A DNA stretch of 64,000 nucleotides from Pantoea alhagi (GTDB lineage Bacteria; Pseudomonadota; Gammaproteobacteria; Enterobacterales; Enterobacteriaceae). Where the stretch lies: the NCBI RefSeq assembly GCF_002101395.1, contig NZ_CP019706.1, positions 3,968,001-4,032,000 of the forward strand, given 5' to 3'. How positions within the stretch are numbered: position 1 is the first letter of the stretch; each line of letters opens with the position of its first letter. The notes beneath the pieces were generated by a model that was not told the origin of the DNA, ran no database searches, and was given only the letters and a program-made list of their open reading frames with translations. The translations under genes and the position numbers were made by a program. Of the stretch, positions 26,205 through 34,949 are shown piece after piece.

Positions 26205-26834
26205 TTATTCTCCCCGGATTTCACGCAGATATTTATAGATGGTAGTGCGTCCGAGCGACAACACACTGGCGATATACTCGGCCGCATTCCTGGCCCGGAA
26301 CGCACCTTCTTCATGCAGTGCAATAACCAGCTCTTTTTTCTCTCTGCGGTTCAGAGCGTTTAGCGAAGTATTCCTCTGACGTATCCAGTGATGCAGGAAC
26401 GTATTGATGTTTTCCTGCCAGTCATCGCGGAACAGCTGTTCCGGCTGCGGCTGCAGGCGGGTTACCGAAAGGAAAAGCTCCAGGGCATTTCGCGCTTCTT
26501 CAAAAATTGCGGTGCTGAGATTGATGCACAGCAGGTACCCCGGATCATTGCCGCTGCCCGTTGCCACCGATACAGAGCGCATTTTTTTCCCATCCCAGTT
26601 CAGTTTTTCATAAGGTCCGGTGACCGGGGCCAGATCGCTTCCCTGAAGTTCTTCCAGGCCAGCATCATCTCCGGGTTTACGCTTTGACAGATTGTTGGCA
26701 ATGTAAGCCACTTTTCTTGTCGCGACGTCATGGATAACGACTTCCACGCTCGGGAAGAACAGCGCTGCTATACCATCAGCAACTGACGTCAGCACGTCCA
26801 GCTGGGATTTCTGTGTAAAAATTTTTTCTGCCAC
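26205..26834 (-). CDS. YheO/DauR-like transcriptional regulator
   Basis: A 209-residue regulator with an N-terminal YheO-type PAS-like domain (about 10-115: LDVLTSVADGIAALFFPSVEVVIHDVATRKVAYIANNLSKRKPGD) and a C-terminal DauR-type helix-turn-helix (about 160-205: KKELVIALHEEGAFRARNAAEYIASVLSLGRTTIYKYLREI). In Pseudomonas, DauR controls D-arginine catabolism together with a DauB ornithine-cyclodeaminase-family gene; here too a divergent gene of that family follows. GTG 26834 has GGAGAG at a good distance and is preferred. An upstream in-frame ATG at 26900 lacks one. Likely senses an amino acid and controls the operon starting at 27134. Confidence 0.82.
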   Translation of the reverse strand: MAEKIFTQKSQLDVLTSVADGIAALFFPSVEVVIHDVATRKVAYIANNLSKRKPGDDAGLEELQGSDLAPVTGPYEKLNWDGKKMRSVSVATGSGNDPGYLLCINLSTAIFEEARNALELFLSVTRLQPQPEQLFRDDWQENINTFLHHWIRQRNTSLNALNRREKKELVIALHEEGAFRARNAAEYIASVLSLGRTTIYKYLREIRGE

Positions 26835-27133
26835 CTGCTGCTCTCTCCGGAATTGGTTCTGATATGTCCCTGCCGGTGCTCCCCCGTAACCAGCGCGCAT
26901 TATGCATTCCTACTTTAACATGCAATTGTCCCGTACCCGATCTATCCGGCGTATCGCACGACAGGCCGGGGTCGGTTATGTCGCGCTCCGTGTGCGGCCA
27001 GATTTCTTCACCGCGCTCTGACGTGGTATCGGAACACAGTTAAAATCATATTGTAAACAAAAAGTTCATGATGTACTTTTTAGTTCATATCGTGCTTATC
27101 TGCACCCGCGTGGTTTAAACAGAGAGGATCATT

Positions 27134-28099
27134 ATGCTGATGGGGCTCCCCCTTCTTAACGCTGAGCAGACTGCCGACATTCTGCGCTGCATCGATGTAC
27201 CTGCGGCCCTGCGTCGCGTTTTTTCAGGCCTTGCAAGCGGGCAGGCAGTACAGCCAGCACAAAAGGTTATGCTGCTGCCCGACAACAGGGGGGATGTCAT
27301 CAGCTATTTTGGCATTGATATGTCATGCAGCCTGCTGGGCGTAAAGGTTTCCCCTTATCTGGTGAAAGAAACAAAACCGGTTATTACTGCCTGGACGCTG
27401 CTGATGTCGGCAGAGGACGGGATGCCGCTGATGCTCTGTGATGCGTCTTTGCTGACCATCGAGCGGACGGCAGCCACCACGGCACTGGCCGTGGATATGC
27501 TGGCCCCGGATAAGGCGGCTATCCTCACCGTTATCGGAACAGGCGCCGCAGGACGTGCGCACATCCGGCAGGCGCTCACTGTCCGCCCGTGGAAAGAAAT
27601 CCGGGTCTGGAATCGCAGCGGCGGCCTGTCTGCGGAAGTGCTTTCCCGCGAACTGGGGCTTGACGCCGGACTCATTACCGTCAGTACCTCCGCTGACGAG
27701 GCCGTCAGGGATACGGACGTGCTTATGTTGTGCACCTCTTCGGCCACGCCGGTTGTAGCTCTGGACCAGCTGACGCGTCCCTGCCTTGTTACGTCAATCA
27801 GCACCAACGCACCTCACGCGCATGAAATTGCCCCCTGTGCGCTTGCTGAAATGGATGTGTACTGCGACTACCGGCAGACCACGCCAGCTCATGCGGGTGA
27901 AATGGTGATCGCGGCCCGTGAACACGGCTGGAGCGGGGAGCGTATACGGGGTGACCTGCCGGAGCTGGTAACGGATGCCTGCGCAAAGCCTGACTACCGC
28001 CGCCACGTATTTTTCCGCTCTCTGGGGCTGGGGCTGGAAGATATTGCTATCGCTGACAGCGTGCTGTCTCACCTCAAAGAACAGGATACGGAAAAATGA
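27134..28099 (+). CDS. Ornithine cyclodeaminase / mu-crystallin family reductase
   Basis: A 321-residue NAD(P)-dependent enzyme of the ornithine cyclodeaminase superfamily, which includes alanine dehydrogenases, ketimine (pyrroline/piperideine-2-carboxylate) reductases and DauB. The substrate domain contains KVMLLPDNRGDVISYFGID and the conserved LVKETKPVITAW. The Rossmann motif is LTVIGTGAAGRAHIRQ (about 137-150). First gene of a rightward operon, with AGAGAGGA before the ATG. Its last four bases overlap the next start (ATGA). With a transaminase and a PhzF-type enzyme beside it, a role in making or reducing a cyclic imino acid is plausible. Confidence 0.82.
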   Translation: MLMGLPLLNAEQTADILRCIDVPAALRRVFSGLASGQAVQPAQKVMLLPDNRGDVISYFGIDMSCSLLGVKVSPYLVKETKPVITAWTLLMSAEDGMPLMLCDASLLTIERTAATTALAVDMLAPDKAAILTVIGTGAAGRAHIRQALTVRPWKEIRVWNRSGGLSAEVLSRELGLDAGLITVSTSADEAVRDTDVLMLCTSSATPVVALDQLTRPCLVTSISTNAPHAHEIAPCALAEMDVYCDYRQTTPAHAGEMVIAAREHGWSGERIRGDLPELVTDACAKPDYRRHVFFRSLGLGLEDIAIADSVLSHLKEQDTEK

Positions 28100-29223
28100 A
28101 GATCAGACCTTTTGGCGTTGAACAGTGGATGAACGAGTGGGAAACCCGCTGCGCGTATAACCTGGCAGAAACCTGCGTCGAGTCCCTGACCATGCAGCAG
28201 CTGCTGGACATGACGGGAAAAGCCGGCGAAGTGCTTGATGAGATGCTGAAAATCAGGATGACCTACGGCCACATTACCGGCTCCGGAGACCTGCGCCAGC
28301 TGATCTCAACGCAGTATGCCAGTCAGTCAGCAGAAAACGTGCTCATTACGCACGGCGCTATCGGGGCCAACGCGCTCATTTACGAAACCCTGGTCGAGCC
28401 GGGCGACACCGTGATTTCCGTGCTGCCGACCTATCAGCAGCACTATTCCATTCCGGCGAGCTACGGCGCCGACGTCAGAATTCTGCCGCTGCGCGAGGAA
28501 AATGGCTTCCTGCCGGATGTGGCTGAGCTGCGGACCCTGATAAACGACAGGACAAAGCTGATTGCCATAAATAACCCGAACAACCCCACCGGGGCACTGA
28601 TGGATGAAACGCTGCTGCGTGAAATCATTAAGGTAGCCCGGGAGGCCGGCGCCTGGCTGTTGTGCGATGAGGTCTATCGCGGCACTAATCAGGAGGGGAA
28701 CGGCTATACGGTAGCTGTTGCGGACATTTATGAGAAAGGGATCAGCACCGCGAGCATGTCAAAAGCCTACTCGCTGGCAGGCCTGCGACTGGGCTGGATT
28801 ACCGCTCCCGTCTCTCTGCTGAAAGAGGTGGAAATTCATCGGGATTATAACACCGTGAGCGTGGGCATCCTCGACGACTACTTTGCCACGCTGGCGCTGA
28901 AGAACCGCGACAAAATTCTGGCCCGCAATCATAAAATACTGCGCGATAACCTGCAGGTGCTGGATGAGTGGGTGAGTAACGAACCGCTGATAAGCTACGT
29001 GAAACCCCGGGCAGGGACTACCGCGCTGCTGAAATACGATCTGCCACTCGGCTCCCGCGAGTTTTGCGTAGGTCTGCTGGAGCGCCATGGCGTGATGTTC
29101 ACGCCAGGCGCAGTGCTGGATATGGAAGGTTATCTGCGAATCGGCTTTGCCAACAACAGCGAAGTCCTGCAGCAGGGACTTGCGCTGGTCAGCCGATACC
29201 TGCAGGAACTGTCAACCTGCTGA
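28096..29223 (+). CDS. Class I/II PLP aminotransferase (capreomycidine-synthase-like)
   Basis: A 375-residue fold-type I PLP enzyme. Visible features are the PLP-lysine motif SMSKAYSLAGLRLGW (Lys about 221), NNPNNPTGALMDE (about 156-168), LCDEVYRG with the PLP-contacting Asp, and a C-terminal Arg for the carboxylate (YLRIGFANN). The N-terminus (FGVEQWMNEWETRCAYNLAETCVESLTMQQLL) resembles the branch that includes capreomycidine synthase, which cyclises an arginine derivative, rather than aspartate aminotransferases. That assignment is from memory. The start overlaps the preceding gene by four bases. Substrate unknown; likely a modified basic or hydroxylated amino acid. Confidence 0.82.
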   Translation: MKIRPFGVEQWMNEWETRCAYNLAETCVESLTMQQLLDMTGKAGEVLDEMLKIRMTYGHITGSGDLRQLISTQYASQSAENVLITHGAIGANALIYETLVEPGDTVISVLPTYQQHYSIPASYGADVRILPLREENGFLPDVAELRTLINDRTKLIAINNPNNPTGALMDETLLREIIKVAREAGAWLLCDEVYRGTNQEGNGYTVAVADIYEKGISTASMSKAYSLAGLRLGWITAPVSLLKEVEIHRDYNTVSVGILDDYFATLALKNRDKILARNHKILRDNLQVLDEWVSNEPLISYVKPRAGTTALLKYDLPLGSREFCVGLLERHGVMFTPGAVLDMEGYLRIGFANNSEVLQQGLALVSRYLQELSTC

Positions 29224-29298
29224 GCCATGTCTGAGTAAAACCACTGCCCGTTTGCGACCATCCTGACGGGCAGGACCAGTCAACAGAGAGTGTGTTTT

Positions 29299-30093
29299 AT
29301 GTTCCTCAAAATGTACCAGGTGGACGCCTTTTCTGACCGGATTTTTGGCGGTAATCCCGCGGCAGTTCTGATACTGGAAGAGTGGCTGCCGGACAGCCTG
29401 ATGCAGTCCATTGCGGCGGAAAATAACCTGGCTGAAACAGCCTTTGTGAAGCGTGCCGGTGATGGCTGGGATCTGCGGTGGTTTACACCCACTGTGGAGG
29501 TGGATTTTTGTGGCCACGCCACGCTTGCAACCGCACACGTTCTGGTAACGGAATATGGCGTAGCGGGACCGCTCTCGTTTTCCGCCCGCGTCGGGCAGCT
29601 CAGGGTTGAGGTGAAAGAGAACGGCTACCTCCTCGACCTGCCCTGCATCTCTCCGGAAAAGCTGGAGCAGCTTCCTGATGCCATCAGCCCGGACTTCACC
29701 GGTCAGGCTGAACACTGGTTCAGAAATTTCGAAAATATCTTTGTGGTGCTGCCCGGTGAGGATGCGGTCAGGGCATGCCAGCCTGATATGAATGCGCTTG
29801 CCGGACTGGGACCGGTCGGCGTGGTGGTGACAGGTAAGGGATCGGGTAGTCAGTACGATTTTGTTTCGCGCTACTTTGCCCCGGGCGCGGGCATTCCGGA
29901 GGATCCTGTGACCGGCTCGATACACGCTACGCTGGTGCCCTACTGGGCCGGAGAACTGGGTAAAAGCAAACTGTCTGCCTGGCAGGCCTCTCTCAGAGGC
30001 GGGCATCTCATTTGTGAGCTGAAAGAAGACAGGGTGGTTATTGAAGGGAAGGCGGTGACGTTCATGAGAGCGGAGATTTGTGTTCCCGTCTGA
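29299..30093 (+). CDS. PhzF-family isomerase/epimerase
   Basis: A 264-residue protein of the PhzF family (diaminopimelate-epimerase-like fold, two similar lobes). Conserved motifs are KMYQVDAFSDRIFGGNPAAVL, NNLAETAFVKR (catalytic Glu), TPTVEVDFCGHATLATAHVL (Asp/His region), and RYFAPGAGIPEDPVTGSIHATLVPYW. PhzF itself isomerises DHHA in phenazine synthesis, but no other phenazine genes are present. The structural kinship to proline racemase and DAP epimerase fits a role in isomerising an amino or imino acid. ATG 29299 is preferred to an upstream GTG (29290) by ribosome-site spacing. It ends the operon; a terminator follows. Confidence 0.85.
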   Translation: MFLKMYQVDAFSDRIFGGNPAAVLILEEWLPDSLMQSIAAENNLAETAFVKRAGDGWDLRWFTPTVEVDFCGHATLATAHVLVTEYGVAGPLSFSARVGQLRVEVKENGYLLDLPCISPEKLEQLPDAISPDFTGQAEHWFRNFENIFVVLPGEDAVRACQPDMNALAGLGPVGVVVTGKGSGSQYDFVSRYFAPGAGIPEDPVTGSIHATLVPYWAGELGKSKLSAWQASLRGGHLICELKEDRVVIEGKAVTFMRAEICVPV

Positions 30094-30154
30094 CCGGTGT
30101 GAGTCTGGCCCGGTGAGCCGGACCATACTGCACCCTGCTGTTCATGCTGACTGA

Positions 30155-30175
30155 AGAGCGCCGGGCGCTCTTTGT
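30155..30175 (+). terminator. Terminator after the PhzF-family gene
   Basis: AGAGCGCC-G-GGCGCTCT forms an 8-bp stem followed by TTTGTATT. The tail is modest. It lies between the convergent PhzF and DapA-family genes. Confidence 0.6.
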
Positions 30176-30228
30176 ATTGCTGCAGCTCAGCTGGCATCGG
30201 CCGTCACCTGCGCCGCGACAGGCGTTGT

Positions 30229-31122
30229 TTACGACAGCTCCAGACTGGATATTACGCGTTTCACCTCAGTGATCTGGTCTGGCCGCAGCGGTAATAACGG
30301 ACGGGGCAGGCAGTTATCATCAGCCAGACCAAGAATGCCGGCCGCAGCTGAGATGACCCTGAAGCTGCCCCCATGCTGGCGAAAAAGCGCCCAGAGCGGG
30401 TTGAGCCGCTCACTTCGTTCCCGAACTTCTGCGTGGTTGCCCGCCGCCGCCGCTTCCGTAATTTTTTTCGCCACCACCGGGAACAGGCCGCCACACACCG
30501 AATACCAGACCTCGCAGCCGGCGCTCAGGCCGGTGCCTGCCGAGCTGTCACCGCTGATGCCGATCGTTACGTCTGCTGGCAGCCTGTTGCGCAGGCTTCT
30601 TACCCGGGCAGAGGCAGCCTCAGCATCTGCCGGAACACCCGGAATTTTAATCGAGCGTACGCCGGGCAGCGCTGCAATTTTCCCGTGCAGCTCATCTGAG
30701 AAGGTAAAATGGGTCGTGCCCGGATTGTCGTAGACGCAAAGCGGCACGGATACGTGACGGGCGAGCGTTTCAAACAGTCCGTACACTTCTGCATCATTCA
30801 GCGTCTGGTAAGAAACCGGCGGCAGCAGCAGCGCGCCTGCACCGGCTGCCTGTGCGTCATCGGCCAGCCGCAGCACCTCATCTGTGCTGACTGCCCCAAC
30901 ACACACCATGACAGGAATATTTCCGGCATTATCGACCGCCAGTCTCGCAATGCGCCCGCGCTGCTCACGCGTCATATAAGCGTAGCTGCCCGTCGATCCG
31001 AGCACGCCAAGCGAATCAACCCTCGCGTCGGTGAGCCTCTTCAGTATTTTCAGAAACCCTTTCTCATCCGGGGAGCCGTCCGTAAACGGAGTAAGCGGAA
31101 ACGCGCTGAGACCTTTAAACAT
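30229..31122 (-). CDS. DapA/NAL-family lyase or deaminase
   Basis: A 297-residue (beta/alpha)8 protein of the dihydrodipicolinate synthase/N-acetylneuraminate lyase family. GVLGSTGSYAYMTREQR corresponds to the carboxylate-binding loop, the conserved Tyr is in VPLCVYDNPGTTHF and the Schiff-base Lys in VRSIKIPG (about 164). In DapA itself the GTTGE loop is conserved; here it is GSTGS, which argues against housekeeping lysine synthesis. Other members cleave 2-keto acids or deaminate hydroxyproline-derived pyrroline carboxylates, which would fit this cluster. Transcribed leftward, 123 bp after an XRE-cupin gene in the same direction. Confidence 0.83.
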   Translation of the reverse strand: MFKGLSAFPLTPFTDGSPDEKGFLKILKRLTDARVDSLGVLGSTGSYAYMTREQRGRIARLAVDNAGNIPVMVCVGAVSTDEVLRLADDAQAAGAGALLLPPVSYQTLNDAEVYGLFETLARHVSVPLCVYDNPGTTHFTFSDELHGKIAALPGVRSIKIPGVPADAEAASARVRSLRNRLPADVTIGISGDSSAGTGLSAGCEVWYSVCGGLFPVVAKKITEAAAAGNHAEVRERSERLNPLWALFRQHGGSFRVISAAAGILGLADDNCLPRPLLPLRPDQITEVKRVISSLELS

Positions 31123-31245
31123 GACTTATCCTTTTCATTCCGGTTGACGGTCAGCAGGACGGGCATTGCTTTCTCATCGTGCTGATTAATGGCTGTGCAC
31201 GCCAGAAGGCGAAGGCGTACCGTGAAAAACCATGGCGCGCCGCTT

Positions 31246-31842
31246 TCAGCGGCCTTTCTCGCTCACCGTCATGGTGAAAACGGCCACGCCGGTGCCGATG
31301 TTCATATAGGCATGCGGCGCATCCGTTCTCGCCACGGCCGCACACCCCGCGTTAATCACGAAGGTGGTTTCGCTGACGGCGAGCGTCAGGGTCCCTTCAG
31401 CCACGTGGAGCAGTTCACTTGTGCCCTCAGGGTGACCGGGCGATTCAAAGGTTTCGCCAGGATAAAGCCTCCACTGCCACAGCTCGACCATGTCCGGCCC
31501 GCTGGTTCCGGCGAGCAGGCGCGCGCTGCCGCCCTTCTCACCTTTCCACAGTACGGGGATTTCACCGGCCCCGATGAGTTGGACGGCGGGTTTACCGGCC
31601 ACGTTGACGAAGTCTGCCACGGACAGGCCCATGGCGGACGCCAGGCGGCAGAGCAGCGCAATGCTTGGGTTGGCCCGGCACCCTTCTATCTCAACCAGCA
31701 TACCCTTGCTGACGCCCGACAGGCGGGAAAGCTCATCAAGCGACATCTTTTTCTGGCTGCGATAAAGTTTTATCCGCGCGGAAACGGCCTCGTTTACCCT
31801 GGCGGCATCGGCATCGGTCGTTATATTGACTTTAATGGTCAT
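31246..31842 (-). CDS. XRE-cupin transcriptional regulator
   Basis: A 198-residue regulator. An N-terminal helix-turn-helix (about 18-75: VSARIKLYRSQKKMSLDELSRLSGVSKGMLVEIEGCRANPSIALLCRLASAM) is followed by a C-terminal cupin (about 110-195: ETFESPGHPEGTSELLHVAEGTLTLAV ... DAPHAYMN), where a small ligand would bind. Such proteins usually repress adjacent amino acid export genes. Its start is only 43 bp from the divergent B3/B4-LysE genes, so it probably controls both directions, including the DapA-family gene downstream. Confidence 0.85.
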   Translation of the reverse strand: MTIKVNITTDADAARVNEAVSARIKLYRSQKKMSLDELSRLSGVSKGMLVEIEGCRANPSIALLCRLASAMGLSVADFVNVAGKPAVQLIGAGEIPVLWKGEKGGSARLLAGTSGPDMVELWQWRLYPGETFESPGHPEGTSELLHVAEGTLTLAVSETTFVINAGCAAVARTDAPHAYMNIGTGVAVFTMTVSEKGR

Positions 31843-31885
31843 TGGTCATTATCATGCAACAAATCAGTCATTACAGGATTATCGT

Positions 31886-32590
31886 ATGTCAGCCGTGTCA
31901 CCGTCAATCAGTCCCGAAATTTACCGCATCGCGCCGGGCTTTCGTGCGCTCAGCATCTGCGTTGAAGCGGCTCCCGTGGTCGATGAGCGAGTGGGTGAAG
32001 TCGCACTGCGGCAAGCCTGCGAGGCCGCGCTGGCAGGCCAGCCTGACTGGGCAGACGCCCACCTCAGCGCATGGGCGGATGTATTCCGGGCCTTCGGTGC
32101 AAAGCCTAAGCGCACACCCTGTTCAGCAGAAGCCCTGAGAAAACGCGTCATCAAGGATGGCACGATGGCCGCACTCGATCCGGTGGTTGATCTCTATAAC
32201 GCCGTCAGCATCCGGTACGCCGTTCCGGTGGGCGGTGAAAATTTTGCGGCTTACGCCGGGATGCCACAGCTGGTTGTGGCTGACGGGACCGAAACTTTTG
32301 ATACCATGAAGGACGGTCAGCCGGGAAGTGAGTCACCGGAGGCGGGAGAGGTTGTCTGGCGCGATGACACCGGCGTGACCTGCCGCCGGTGGAACTGGCG
32401 ACAGGGCGTACGGACCCGGCTGAGCGTGGCGGACAGCAGCATGTGGTTCATCCTTGAGAGCCTGCCTGAAATGCCGCTGGAAGCGCTGCACGAGGCAGGC
32501 CGGATGCTGACAGACGGCCTGGAAAAAATGATGCCGGGCGCGCGCTGGCAGACCGTTCTCATCAGCAACGCGTCGTCTGACGTGCAGTAA
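31886..32590 (+). CDS. B3/B4 tRNA-editing-like domain protein
   Basis: A 234-residue stand-alone B3/B4 domain protein, related to the editing module of phenylalanyl-tRNA synthetase beta subunit. Recognisable segments are AWADVFRAFGAKPKRTPCSAEALRKRV, LDPVVDLYNAVSIRYAVPVGGEN and GEVVWRDDTGVTCRRWNWRQGVRTRLS. Relatives are proposed to hydrolyse mis-charged aminoacyl-tRNA or similar adducts. Placed beside LysE exporters and amino acid enzymes, it could protect translation from an unusual amino acid. That is inference. ATG 31886 follows CAGGA; the reading can extend to 31826 but would overlap the divergent regulator. Confidence 0.8.
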   Translation: MSAVSPSISPEIYRIAPGFRALSICVEAAPVVDERVGEVALRQACEAALAGQPDWADAHLSAWADVFRAFGAKPKRTPCSAEALRKRVIKDGTMAALDPVVDLYNAVSIRYAVPVGGENFAAYAGMPQLVVADGTETFDTMKDGQPGSESPEAGEVVWRDDTGVTCRRWNWRQGVRTRLSVADSSMWFILESLPEMPLEALHEAGRMLTDGLEKMMPGARWQTVLISNASSDVQ

Positions 32591-32651
32591 CTTTTGCTCT
32601 CCCGGCGCGTGCCGGGCCAGCTGCCTTTTGACGTCATACCAGAGAGTAAAT

Positions 32652-33268
32652 ATGTACCTGTCCGCAATACCGGCCGGTTTTATGACCGGGCTGGGACTTA
32701 TTATGGCTATCGGCGCGCAGAACGCTTTTGCGCTGCGTCAGGGTCTTCAGCAGCGTTACGTTGCACTCGTTGTTGTGGCTTTCTCACTCAGCGACATAGT
32801 GCTCATCATGGCCGGCGTGGCCGGTACGGGAAAGCTGGTTCAGGCGTGGCCGGCCGCACTGCAGGTGCTGCGCTTTGGCGGGGCGGCTTTTCTGGCAGCT
32901 TACGGACTGATGGCCGCCAGAAGAGCCCTTAAGGGGGGGACGTCCTTCGCCCGGCAGAAGAAGCGGCTTCGGGCTGGAAAAAAGTGCTGCTGACCGGACT
33001 GGCATTTACCTTTCTGAATCCGCACGTCTACCTGGACACCATGATCCTGGTCGGCAGCCTGTCTGCCCGCTACCCGGGCGCGGGTAAGTGGCTGTTTGGC
33101 CTAGGCGCCTGCATGGCAAGCGTAGTCTGGTTCACCTCGCTGACCTGCGGTGCCCGCCTTTTGCAGCCGGTTTTCCGCAGGCCGCGTGCCTGGCAGATTC
33201 TGGACGCGCTGATTGCTCTGTTTATGCTGTCGCTGAGCGTCCTGCTCCTGTTCAGACCGCTGGATTAA
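32652..33268 (+). pseudogene. LysE/ArgO-type amino acid exporter, frameshifted
   Basis: Two adjacent frames together encode a full-length LysE/ArgO exporter of about 205 residues. Frame one (from ATG 32652) gives MYLSAIPAGFMTGLGLIMAIGAQNAFALRQGL through RRALKGG. Frame two resumes RPAEEAASGWKKVLLTGLAFTFLNPHVYLDTMILVG to the end. The break is in a run of seven Gs at 32933-32939. One extra G (or two fewer) restores the frame. It is therefore a pseudogene, a phase-variable gene or a consensus error. It lies 61 bp after the B3/B4 gene and was probably co-transcribed with it. Confidence 0.8.
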
Positions 33269-33282
33269 AATGCGGGCCAGGA

Positions 33283-34215
33283 CTACTGAGGCGCGATCAG
33301 GGTGCGGAGCCAGGCAAGTAGTTCAGCCTGCAGGCTGCCCGGCTCAAACGGTTCCGGTGACAGCAGGTAGTAGCGTGAACCATCCTCAGTAAAACCCTGC
33401 GGTGCCGCCAGCACGCCGCTCTCCAGATCGTCACAGACCTGGTACCACGAACCAATTGCCACGCCAAGTCCGGCCACGGCGGCCTGCAGGCTGAAGTAAA
33501 AATGGTCGAAAACCTGCCCCCCCGTGCCGGCTGCGGGCTGCCCTGCGGCGCTGGCCCACGACTGCCAGGCATCCGGGCGCGTACGGGTATGGAGGCGCTC
33601 AGCGTCCGGCGCCGGTACGGGGCCGGACGCCGTTGAGGTAAACCACCGGGATACTTTGTCCGGGCGGCATACCGGTCCGACCTTTTCCATAAAGAGAGGA
33701 GCGGCGTGATAGCTTTCCGGCCAGTCGAAATCATCACGCCGAATAGCCAGGTCCAGGCCGCTGGCAAATGAAAAAGGGCCGCCACCGGCCGCCAGATGTA
33801 TGTCAGTGCCAGCATGCTGCGCCTGAAAGGCCGGCCAGCGCGGTATCAGCCAGCGCATCAGCAGCGTGGGTTCGCAGGACAATACCCACCGCTGCCGCTG
33901 TCGCGCGCTGGCGCGCAGGGCGTCAACGGCCTGCTGCATGACCTCAAGCCCTTCGCCAACCGCACGGGCAAGCCTGTGGCCGGCATCGGTCAGGAAGACG
34001 CGACGACTGCGTCGCTCAAAGAGAAGCACGCCCAGTTCGTCTTCGAGCAGTCGCACCGCCCGGCTGACCGCGCCGTGGGTAATATGAAGCTCAGCGGCCG
34101 CCCGGCTGAAGTTCTCAAGGCGCGCCGCGGCTTCAAAACTGCGTAAGGCAATCAGTGAGGGCAGACGAGGAGAAAATAGTGGTGATCCAGACTCACAGTT
34201 TTTGTCAGAAAACAT
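33283..34215 (-). CDS. LysR-family regulator (GcvA-like)
   Basis: A 310-residue LysR regulator. The N-terminal winged helix is RLPSLIALRSFEAAARLENFSRAAAELHITHGAVSRAVRLLEDELGVLLFERRSRRVFLTDAG (about 17-80). The effector domain follows (LAIRRDDFDWPESYHAAPLFMEKVGPVCRP...), a layout typical of GcvA-like members. It diverges from the LysE-type exporter at 34282 with 66 bp between, so it most likely controls that exporter in response to an amino acid. It converges on the frameshifted lysE gene, 14 bp away. Confidence 0.87.
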   Translation of the reverse strand: MFSDKNCESGSPLFSPRLPSLIALRSFEAAARLENFSRAAAELHITHGAVSRAVRLLEDELGVLLFERRSRRVFLTDAGHRLARAVGEGLEVMQQAVDALRASARQRQRWVLSCEPTLLMRWLIPRWPAFQAQHAGTDIHLAAGGGPFSFASGLDLAIRRDDFDWPESYHAAPLFMEKVGPVCRPDKVSRWFTSTASGPVPAPDAERLHTRTRPDAWQSWASAAGQPAAGTGGQVFDHFYFSLQAAVAGLGVAIGSWYQVCDDLESGVLAAPQGFTEDGSRYYLLSPEPFEPGSLQAELLAWLRTLIAPQ

Positions 34216-34281
34216 CGTTATTCACCCGTATATGCGCACAGTAAAATTCCGCACATTCATTGATTTATACCGGAAAACATT

Positions 34282-34899
34282 ATGACTGAACTGCTAGCTG
34301 TTATCACCATCACAATACTCGCCGTCATCAGCCCCGGGCCCGATTTTGCCATGGTTTCACGCAACAGCCTGTTGCTGTCGCGCCGCGCGGGGCTGCTGAC
34401 GGCATTCGGGATCGGACTGGGCGTTCTTGTCCACGTCTCGTACACGCTGTTTGGCGTGGGGCTGCTGATACAGCAGTCGCTCTGGCTGTTTAACGCCATC
34501 AAGCTGGCCGGCGCCGTTTACCTTATCTGGCTGGGCATAAAAATGCTTCGCACAAAAGCCAGCGGGGCGGTGACTGACAGCCGGGTTGCTCCCCTGTCAG
34601 ATCTGGGGGCCCTGCGCACCGGATTCCTGACAAATGCACTGAATCCCAAAACCACTATTTTTATCGTCAGCCTCTTTATGCAGGTGGTGAAGCCTGAGAC
34701 GCCGCTGATGGTACAGATTGGCTATGGACTGTTTATCTCGGTGGCACATATGGTCTGGTTCAGCCTTGTGGGGCTGTGCTTTTCTGCGGGCATGGTCCGC
34801 GACCGCTTTCTGGCCGTGCGTCACTGGATAGACAGAACTTTCGGCGGCCTGCTGGTGATTTTTGGCGTGCTGCTTGCGTTAGCCAGCCGGACGCGTTAA
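34282..34899 (+). CDS. LysE/RhtB-family amino acid exporter
   Basis: A 205-residue membrane protein with about six transmembrane segments. The family signature VISPGPDFAMVSRNSLLLSRRAGLLTAFGIGLGVLVH (residues 11-47) and GFLTNALNPKTTIFIVSLFMQ are diagnostic of the RhtB/LysE superfamily, proton-driven amino acid exporters. The substrate cannot be fixed from sequence (homoserine, threonine, lysine and others occur). It is divergent from the LysR gene and is followed by the acetyltransferase gene 50 bp on, probably in one transcript. Confidence 0.88.
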   Translation: MTELLAVITITILAVISPGPDFAMVSRNSLLLSRRAGLLTAFGIGLGVLVHVSYTLFGVGLLIQQSLWLFNAIKLAGAVYLIWLGIKMLRTKASGAVTDSRVAPLSDLGALRTGFLTNALNPKTTIFIVSLFMQVVKPETPLMVQIGYGLFISVAHMVWFSLVGLCFSAGMVRDRFLAVRHWIDRTFGGLLVIFGVLLALASRTR

Positions 34900-34949
34900 G
34901 GCCGGCATGGTCGTAATATAATGGTTAAGAAACATCGTAAGGGTTAAAG

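Noticed and set aside
29212..30126. 304-aa minus-strand ORF
   Set aside because: Antisense to the PhzF-family gene, which has clear family motifs. The antisense product shows none.
30229..31122. Housekeeping dapA (lysine synthesis)
   Set aside because: The family fits, but the substrate loop differs from DapA (GSTGS) and the gene lies in mobile cargo, so I call only the family.
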